Shown one piece after another: positions 58,860-64,000 of a stretch of 64,000 bases of DNA. The position numbers and the translations under genes are program-made. Where the stretch lies: NCBI GenBank assembly GCA_963806015.1, contig CAWDWM010000010.1:372001-436000 (forward strand), read 5' to 3'. Position 1 is the first letter of the stretch. Each line of letters begins with the position of its first letter. The notes below the pieces were generated by a model that was not told the origin of the DNA, did no database searches, and saw only the letters and a program-made list of their open reading frames with translations. The stretch is from JAOPZW01 sp963806015 (GTDB lineage Bacteria > Actinomycetota > Thermoleophilia > Solirubrobacterales > Solirubrobacteraceae).

Positions 58860-59815
58860 GCGCCCGGGTGCTGCGCATCATGAGCCAGCGGCCGGCGTCG
58901 TTCGCGGTCGCCCTGGCGGTGCTGCTCCTCGTCGCCAACGTCGTCGCCCAGCCCGACTTCATCGCGCCCAGCCAGATCGCCCCGACGCTCGGCACGATGG
59001 CGCCGTTCGTCATCGTCGGGATGGCCAGCACGCTCGCCTTCCTCAGCGGCGGGGGCGGCATCGACCTCTCGATCGCGCCGTTGATGGGGCTGGTGAACAT
59101 CGTGCTGGTCACCGTGTTCTTCGGGACCACCTTCGGCAGCCCGCTGCTCGCGGTCCCGATCCTGCTGGCGCTCGGCGCCCTGGTCGGCGCCATCAACGGC
59201 GTGATGGTCGCCCGCCTGCGCTACCCGCCGGTCATCGCGACGCTCGGCACGTTCTTCGTGCTCGCCGGGCTCGACCTGCGCCTCGTCCCCAACCCGGTCA
59301 CCGCCGGCGACAACTGGACCAACCACCTCGCCGACTCGATCGGGCCGGTGCCGGGCGCGGTGCTGACCATCGGGGCGCCCCTGCTGCTGTGGATCGGGCT
59401 GCGACGCACGCCGTACGTGCAGTCGCTGCTGGCGGTCGGCGACCACGACGCGACCGCGTTCTCGGCCGGCATGGACGTCAACGCGGTGCGCATCTCCGCC
59501 TACGCGCTGGGAGGACTCATCGCGGCGGTCGGGGGGATCGCGCTCACCGGACTGGTCCGCTCCGCGGACGCCCAGGTGTTCAACAACTACATCCTCGTCG
59601 CGCTGGCGGCCGTGGCGCTCGGCGGCACCAACCTCGCGGGCGGGCGGGGCGGCCTGTTCCCGTCGATGATGGGCGCGACCTGCATCTTCCTGCTGGAGAA
59701 CCTCCTCACCTCGCTGCACGCCTCGGCGTACTTCATCGAGGTCGCCTACGGAGGCGTGCTCTTCATCGCGGTGCTCTTCGGGTCGCGCATCTTCAACCGG
59801 GCGGCGGCGACGTGA
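58856..59815 (+). CDS. ABC transporter permease 1 (RbsC-like)
   Basis: A 319-residue membrane protein with about nine to ten helices. It has the permease signature GGIDLSIAPLMGLVNI and, later, AAVALGGTNLAGGRGGLFPSMMG, both typical of the BPD_transp_2 family. The GTG overlaps the ATPase stop. It forms the channel as a probable heterodimer with permease 2. Confidence 0.91.
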   Translation: MSARVLRIMSQRPASFAVALAVLLLVANVVAQPDFIAPSQIAPTLGTMAPFVIVGMASTLAFLSGGGGIDLSIAPLMGLVNIVLVTVFFGTTFGSPLLAVPILLALGALVGAINGVMVARLRYPPVIATLGTFFVLAGLDLRLVPNPVTAGDNWTNHLADSIGPVPGAVLTIGAPLLLWIGLRRTPYVQSLLAVGDHDATAFSAGMDVNAVRISAYALGGLIAAVGGIALTGLVRSADAQVFNNYILVALAAVALGGTNLAGGRGGLFPSMMGATCIFLLENLLTSLHASAYFIEVAYGGVLFIAVLFGSRIFNRAAAT

Positions 59816-60783
59816 CCCAGACCGGCCTGCAGCGCCTGCTGCGCACGGCGCCCCTCCTGCAGGTCGCAGCCGTGATCGCCCTCGGCATCGCCGCGGCGGT
59901 CAGCATCGACGGGTTCCTGACCCTGACGAGCATCTACTCGACGCTCGTCCTGGCGTCCTTCCTGGGCATCGCCGCCGCCGGCCAGACCACGGTGATCCTC
60001 ATCGGCGGGATCGACCTCTCCGTGCCGGCGATCATCAGCGGAGCCAATCTGGTCAGCACCCTGCTCACCGGGAAGGGCTGGTCGTTCGTCCTGGTCGTCG
60101 TGTTCCTGCTGGCGACCTCGGCGATCGTGGGCGTCATCAACGGCTACACGACCCATCGCTTCAGGGTCCCGCCGCTGATCGTCACGCTGGCCACGGGCGC
60201 CGTGGTCACCGGGGTGACGCTCGGATGGACGAAAGGTGGCCAGGTCAGCGGGCACATGCCGGCGTGGCTGGGCAACTTCAGCTCACCCATCGGGACCGTC
60301 TTCGGGATCAAGCTCCCGCCGATCGTCCTGCTGTGGGCGCTGCTTGCGATCGCGGTGTCGATCATGCTGCACCTCTCGGTCGCCGGTCGCCGCGTCTACG
60401 CGACCGGGGCCAACGAGCACGCGGCCGAGCTGGCCGGCGTCAAGACCGAGCGCGTCTGGATCGGGGCCTTCGTCTTCAGCGCGGTGTCGGCCGCGGTCGT
60501 CGGGGTGCTGCTGGCCGGCTTCACGGGCACCGGCCAGGCCGGGATCGGCGACTCCTACCTGTTCACGAGCCTCGCGGCGGTGCTGGTGGGCGGGACGTCG
60601 CTCGTCGGCGCGCGCGGCGACTACTGGCGCACGGTGCTCGGGGCGCTGATCCTCACGCTGATCACCACGCTGCTGGTCGGCCACGGCGCCGACGAGTCCA
60701 CCCAGGAGATCCTGATCGGCGTCCTCATCCTGGTCTTCGTCGGCGTCTATGGGCGCGACCAGCGCGTCAGGGACCGGGTGTAG
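59812..60783 (+). CDS. ABC transporter permease 2 (RbsC-like)
   Basis: A 323-residue membrane protein with about ten helices: GGIDLSVPAIISGANLV in the cytoplasmic-loop region, RRVYATGANEHAAELAGV, and AAVLVGGTSLVGARGDYW. Same BPD_transp_2 family as permease 1 but clearly divergent in sequence, which suggests an obligate heterodimer. The GTG overlaps the stop of permease 1. Confidence 0.91.
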   Translation: MTQTGLQRLLRTAPLLQVAAVIALGIAAAVSIDGFLTLTSIYSTLVLASFLGIAAAGQTTVILIGGIDLSVPAIISGANLVSTLLTGKGWSFVLVVVFLLATSAIVGVINGYTTHRFRVPPLIVTLATGAVVTGVTLGWTKGGQVSGHMPAWLGNFSSPIGTVFGIKLPPIVLLWALLAIAVSIMLHLSVAGRRVYATGANEHAAELAGVKTERVWIGAFVFSAVSAAVVGVLLAGFTGTGQAGIGDSYLFTSLAAVLVGGTSLVGARGDYWRTVLGALILTLITTLLVGHGADESTQEILIGVLILVFVGVYGRDQRVRDRV

Positions 60784-60787
60784 CGCC

Positions 60788-61210
60788 ATGTCGCTCGCGC
60801 TCGCCGAAGCCGAGAGGGTGCTCGCCGCGGCCCGCGCACACGCCGTGTCGCTCGGGCTCGACGTCGCCATCGCGGTCCTCGACGCGCGCGCCGACGACGT
60901 GCTCGTCGTGCGGATGGACGGCGCGCGCTACACCGCGTTCGAGATCGCGCGGGGCAAGGCGCTGGTGGCCGCGACGTTCGGGCGCTCGAGCGCGGACATG
61001 GCCGACATGGCCGACTCGCCCGTGGGGCGCCGCGCCAACGCGCTCAACCACGGGCGGATGGTCTACGGCCGCGGCGCGGTGCCCCTGATGCGCGCCGACG
61101 GCCGCCGCGCGGGGGCGGTCGGCGTCTCGGGCGCATTGCCGGAGCAGGACGAGGAGATCGCTGCCGCGGGCGCGGCGGCGCTGAACCGCGAGGAGGGAGA
61201 GCCACAGTGA
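60788..61210 (+). CDS. HbpS/GlcG-family (DUF336) protein
   Basis: A 140-residue protein: LGLDVAIAVLDARADDVLVVRMDGA near the N-terminus, FEIARGKALVAATFGRSSADM, and a closing AVGVSGALPEQDEEIAAAGAAAL. This is the heme-degrading-domain/GlcG/HbpS fold. Such proteins often sit in catabolic operons and their role is poorly defined (possible sensing, chaperone or enzyme). It starts 4 bases after the permease stop and overlaps the DUF3500 gene by GTGA. Confidence 0.86.
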   Translation: MSLALAEAERVLAAARAHAVSLGLDVAIAVLDARADDVLVVRMDGARYTAFEIARGKALVAATFGRSSADMADMADSPVGRRANALNHGRMVYGRGAVPLMRADGRRAGAVGVSGALPEQDEEIAAAGAAALNREEGEPQ

Positions 61211-62433
61211 CGGACACCGTCCAGCCGGCGAAGTCCTACCACGGGCGCTCGCCCCGCGGGCCCCTGCCCGGGTGCCGGATCTACCACAGCTACTTCGCCC
61301 AGATCCCGGTGATGTCCCAGCCGGAGTTCGCGGCGCTGAGCGCGGCCTTCGAGGAGCCCTTCCACGGCATCACGACCGACGGGACCCTGCGCTCCGAGGT
61401 CCTCTCCTACGACGCCGGCGGGGTCTCGACCGCGCCGATCGTCGAAGCCGCGCGGGCCTTCCTGGACGCGCTCGACCAACCCGACCAGCGCGGCTACGCG
61501 CAGCAGCCCTTCGACAGCCCGCACCGCCGCCGGTGGGTCAACGCGTTCTTTCACTGGATGCCGCCCGGGCTCTACCTCGACGACGTCGGCCCGGCCCAGC
61601 GCGACGCGGCGATGCGGGTCATCGAGGCGAGCGTCAGCCCCGAGGGCTTCGATGAGATCCGGGCCACGATGCGCTCCAACCAGGTGCTCGGCGACTTCGT
61701 CAACTACTGGTCGGACACGCTGCGCGAGTACGCCTACGTCTTCACGATCTTCGGCGAGCCGTCGGTGGAGACCCCGTGGATGTGGCAGATCATGGGTCAT
61801 CACCTCGACCTGCACTGCACCGTGCTCGGCGACCGGCTGGTGTTCGCGCCGCAGTTCATGGCCACCGAGATGGCCGAGATGGAGGAAGGGCCCTACGCCG
61901 GGCGCAAGCTCTTCGATGCCCAGGAGCAGCGCGGTCTCGCGCTCGCGGGATCGCTGTCGGCCGAGCAGCGCGAGCGCGCCGTGCTCTTCCCGTCGATGCT
62001 CTCGCGCGACCTGCCCGCCGAGCTCGGCCGGCCGACCGACGGGCGCCACCGCGCGGGCGCGGGGCGCGACAACCTCGTGCTGCCCTACGAGGGCGTGCGC
62101 GGCGATGCGCTGTCCGAGGGCCAGCGCGAGGCGCTCATGGCGCTCATCGACAGCTACCTCATCCGCTGGCCGGAGGGCCACCGCGAGCTCGAGCGCGCGC
62201 AGGTGGCGGCGCACCTCGACGAGACGCACTTCGCCTGGATCGGCGACACGCGCGCGGCGCCGTTCTACTACCGCGTGCACAGCCCGGTGATCCTCATCGA
62301 GCTCGACCACCACCCGGGCATCCTGCTCGACAACGACGAGGCGGAGCCCTTCCACGTCCACACGATCGTGCGGATCCCCAACGGCGGCGACTACGGCATG
62401 GAGCTCGTGCGGGCCCGCGGCGCGGCGGGCTGA
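61207..62433 (+). CDS. DUF3500-domain protein
   Basis: A 408-residue soluble protein with the DUF3500 pattern: FHWMPPGLYLDDVGPAQR, MWQIMGHHLDLHCTVLGDRLV, then QALMALIDSYL-type helix and YYRVHSPVILIELDHHPGILL. Multiple His (GHHLDLH, ELDHHPG, FHVHT) hint at metal binding. No function is established. Placed between HbpS and a cupin in the importer operon, so it may process or sense the imported substrate. Confidence 0.85.
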   Translation: MTDTVQPAKSYHGRSPRGPLPGCRIYHSYFAQIPVMSQPEFAALSAAFEEPFHGITTDGTLRSEVLSYDAGGVSTAPIVEAARAFLDALDQPDQRGYAQQPFDSPHRRRWVNAFFHWMPPGLYLDDVGPAQRDAAMRVIEASVSPEGFDEIRATMRSNQVLGDFVNYWSDTLREYAYVFTIFGEPSVETPWMWQIMGHHLDLHCTVLGDRLVFAPQFMATEMAEMEEGPYAGRKLFDAQEQRGLALAGSLSAEQRERAVLFPSMLSRDLPAELGRPTDGRHRAGAGRDNLVLPYEGVRGDALSEGQREALMALIDSYLIRWPEGHRELERAQVAAHLDETHFAWIGDTRAAPFYYRVHSPVILIELDHHPGILLDNDEAEPFHVHTIVRIPNGGDYGMELVRARGAAG

Positions 62434-62450
62434 GGCGCAACAGGAGAGCA

Positions 62451-63218
62451 ATGGACTACCTGCGCAAGGTCGACTTCGACGCCTACGAGCGCGCCGGATA
62501 CGAGTGGCAGTACCTCTACACCGGGGAGAGCTGCACCGTCATCGGCAGCAATGTCCCGGCCCATTCGACGGCGCCCCCGAACCACGTGCACCCCGTCGAT
62601 CAGCTGTATTACATCGTCCTGGGCGAGATGCAGCTGCAGCTCGGGGTCGAGCGCTTCACGGCCGGCCCGGGGACGCTCGTGTACATCCCGGCGGGCACGC
62701 CGCACCACAACTGGAACGAGGGCGACGTCGACGAGTTCCACTTCGAGGTGCTCGCGCCGGCGCCGATGCCCAACCAGACGGTCATGACCCCCACCGATTC
62801 CACGGACGCGGGCGGCCGCCCGTATCGGGTGCGCGCGCTGGCCGACGTGGAGGTCGAGGAGCCGCTGCCCGGCTTCGCGATGCAACGGCTCCTGCGCCGC
62901 GCCGACCCCTCGGAGCACGTGTCGCTGTACATCGGGTCGGTCGAGCCCGGCGCGGGCGGGCCGGGGACGCACATCCACGGCTTCGACCAGTTCTACTTCG
63001 TGCTGGAGGGGACGATGACGGTCGAGGTGGGTCTCGAGCGCCACGTCGCGGATCCGTTCACGCTGGTGGTCCTGCCCGCCGGCGTCCCGCACCGCCAGTT
63101 CAACGAGGGCGAGCAGACCGAACGCCACATCACCCTGATCGTTCCGGAGCCACCGGCCGGCGACACCGCCTGGGACGTCGGCGTCAGCTTCGCCGCCACC
63201 GGCGAGGTCCACGCCTGA
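62451..63218 (+). CDS. Double-cupin protein
   Basis: A 255-residue bicupin. Cupin 1 has PPNHVHPVDQLYYIVLGEM (about 42-60) and PAGTPHHNWNEGD; cupin 2 has PGTHIHGFDQFYFVLEGTM (about 171-189) and PAGVPHRQFNEGE. Each has the two His-containing motifs for a metal, with Asp in place of the usual Glu in motif 1 (H-x-H-x-x-D/F-D-Q). It might be a dioxygenase, isomerase or binding protein. AGGAG lies 6 bases before the ATG. Last gene of the operon. Confidence 0.86.
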   Translation: MDYLRKVDFDAYERAGYEWQYLYTGESCTVIGSNVPAHSTAPPNHVHPVDQLYYIVLGEMQLQLGVERFTAGPGTLVYIPAGTPHHNWNEGDVDEFHFEVLAPAPMPNQTVMTPTDSTDAGGRPYRVRALADVEVEEPLPGFAMQRLLRRADPSEHVSLYIGSVEPGAGGPGTHIHGFDQFYFVLEGTMTVEVGLERHVADPFTLVVLPAGVPHRQFNEGEQTERHITLIVPEPPAGDTAWDVGVSFAATGEVHA

Positions 63219-63238
63219 GCGTCGCGCGTCGCGGCGGC

Positions 63239-64000
63239 TCAGCGCGCCGCGACGGGGTCTGCGGTCGCGTTGCCGGCCTCGTCGGTGAACTCGCCGATCT
63301 CGGCGTCGAAGTTCAGCCCGGCCCGCTCCCACCCGGTGCGCATCTCGTTGACGTGCTTGCGCACCATCAGCGCCGCGGCCTCCGGGTCGCGCGCCTGGAT
63401 CTCCTCGAGGATCCGGTGATGCGCGTCGAGCGCCCGCTCGCCGTGCTCGCGCGAGACGACGAAGCGGCGCAGGACGGGCATGAGCAGATCGCTGATCGGG
63501 CTGCGGGCGATGACCAGCGCCGGGTTGGCGCTCATCTCCGCGATGGTGAGGTGGAACTCCTGATCGAGGCGATTCCACTCGGCGAAATCGCCGACGCTCG
63601 CCGCCTGCGCCTGGAGGTTGATCTCCAGCTGCGCGATGCCCGACGAGTCGGCCCGCGTCGTGGCCAGGCGCGTGAGCTCGGGCTCGAGGACGAGCAGCGC
63701 CTCGTGCAGGTGGTGGAAGGTGACGTTGCGCCGTCGCAGCGCGCGGTGCAGCTCGCGGTAGGCGCGCTCCTCGCTCGGCCGGCGCACCACCATGATCTTC
63801 GGGCTCGTCCGCTCGATGAGACCGCTCTCCTCGAGCGTCCGCAACGCCTCGCGAACCGTCGAGCGGCTCACCTGGGCGTCCTTGGCCAGTGCGCTCTCGG
63901 AGGGGATGCGATCACCCTCGCCCAGCTCGCCCGAGACGATGCGCTGGCGGATCATCGAAGCCAGCTCCTCGTACGCACGCGCGACGCGCACGGGCCTCAC
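63239..64000 (-). CDS. GntR-family (FadR/FCD subfamily) regulator, start at window edge
   Basis: A 253-residue repressor. The winged HTH reads IVSGELGEGDRIPSESALAK and VSRSTVREALRTLEESGLIE. The FCD ligand domain has DQEFHLTIAEMSANPA and DAHHRILEEIQARDPEAA with metal-binding Asp and His. The GTG at 64000 is the last base of the window, so the true start may lie beyond. It converges on the importer operon. FadR-type proteins bind TNGTNNNACNA palindromes; the TCGTCNGACGA sites at 42809, 55554, 55772 and 24781 fit and make this the probable island regulator. Confidence 0.9.
   Translation of the reverse strand: MRPVRVARAYEELASMIRQRIVSGELGEGDRIPSESALAKDAQVSRSTVREALRTLEESGLIERTSPKIMVVRRPSEERAYRELHRALRRRNVTFHHLHEALLVLEPELTRLATTRADSSGIAQLEINLQAQAASVGDFAEWNRLDQEFHLTIAEMSANPALVIARSPISDLLMPVLRRFVVSREHGERALDAHHRILEEIQARDPEAAALMVRKHVNEMRTGWERAGLNFDAEIGEFTDEAGNATADPVAAR

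Noticed and set aside
1..64000. tRNA, rRNA, CRISPR, integrase, transposase or phage genes
   Set aside because: I looked for typical motifs while reading and saw none; a covariance-model scan would be decisive for small RNAs.

Overview
The window is a very GC-rich (roughly 70% or more by eye) bacterial chromosome segment with tightly packed genes, many GTG starts and GTGA/ATGA stop-start overlaps. Gene content (SHOCT, DUF6325, DUF7144, DUF1269 and HdeD proteins, MalT-like LuxR regulators, a secreted family with a carboxy-terminal QIDDLYVDPY-type motif) suggests an actinobacterium, most likely Thermoleophilia/Solirubrobacterales (Conexibacter or Baekduia-like). The taxonomic placement is inference. 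I saw no rRNA, tRNA, CRISPR array or intact insertion sequence.

1-31.4 kb: accessory and stress-type region. It starts with the end of a VWA/Ig-repeat protein and then holds three large MalT-type (LAL) LuxR regulators at 3.1, 25.1 and 28.7 kb. Between them lie small envelope and stress-type genes: SHOCT proteins, carboxylate-amine ligase, DUF7144, HerA-like ATPase, methyltransferase, DUF6325, metallo-hydrolase, K+ channel, membrane phosphodiesterase, HdeD, formylglycine-generating enzyme, arylsulfatase, membrane proteins and DUF1269. Nine intergenic arrays built from TCACCC and GGGTGA half-sites, with fixed alternating 5- and 7-bp spacings, sit upstream of most of these genes. The promoter-proximal TCACCC is followed, about 10 nt later, by a degenerate -10 box (xANNNT). 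At several promoters the start codon falls where transcription should begin, which suggests leaderless mRNAs. This looks like one undescribed regulon, probably run by one or more of the three LAL regulators. The same stretch carries many deletion scars: PadR/MFS, AI-2E transporter, HAD phosphatase, ClC channel, a 35-codon arylsulfatase remnant and a GAP-family fragment.

31.4-42.6 kb: housekeeping-like signalling and envelope genes: a NarL-type response regulator divergent from a MASE1 histidine kinase, a FUSC-family membrane protein, secreted proteins, a large PAS-GGDEF-EAL-GAF c-di-GMP protein, a CDF transporter and a secreted COG4315-type repeat protein.

42.7-64 kb: a catabolic island of five transcription units. 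(i) BKACE, 3-hydroxyacyl-CoA-dehydrogenase-like and ketopantoate-reductase-like enzymes. (ii) A HisD/HpsN-like dehydrogenase divergent from (iii) a LacI regulator and a fumarylacetoacetase-family hydrolase. (iv) A leftward operon encoding a split PEP-synthase-like dikinase (sizes like phenylphosphate synthase PpsA/PpsB), a MetE-type methyltransferase, an HD-domain/quinone-oxidoreductase fusion and an SDR. (v) A rightward ribose-type ABC importer followed by HbpS, DUF3500 and double-cupin genes. A FadR-type GntR regulator closes the window. The palindrome TCGTCNGACGA, which fits the FadR-family consensus TNGTNNNACNA, lies at the promoters of units i, iv and v, so the GntR protein probably coordinates the island. 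The substrate is unknown. The enzymes imply import, ATP-dependent phosphorylation and/or demethylation, alcohol oxidation to a beta-keto acid, and acetyl-CoA-dependent cleavage.
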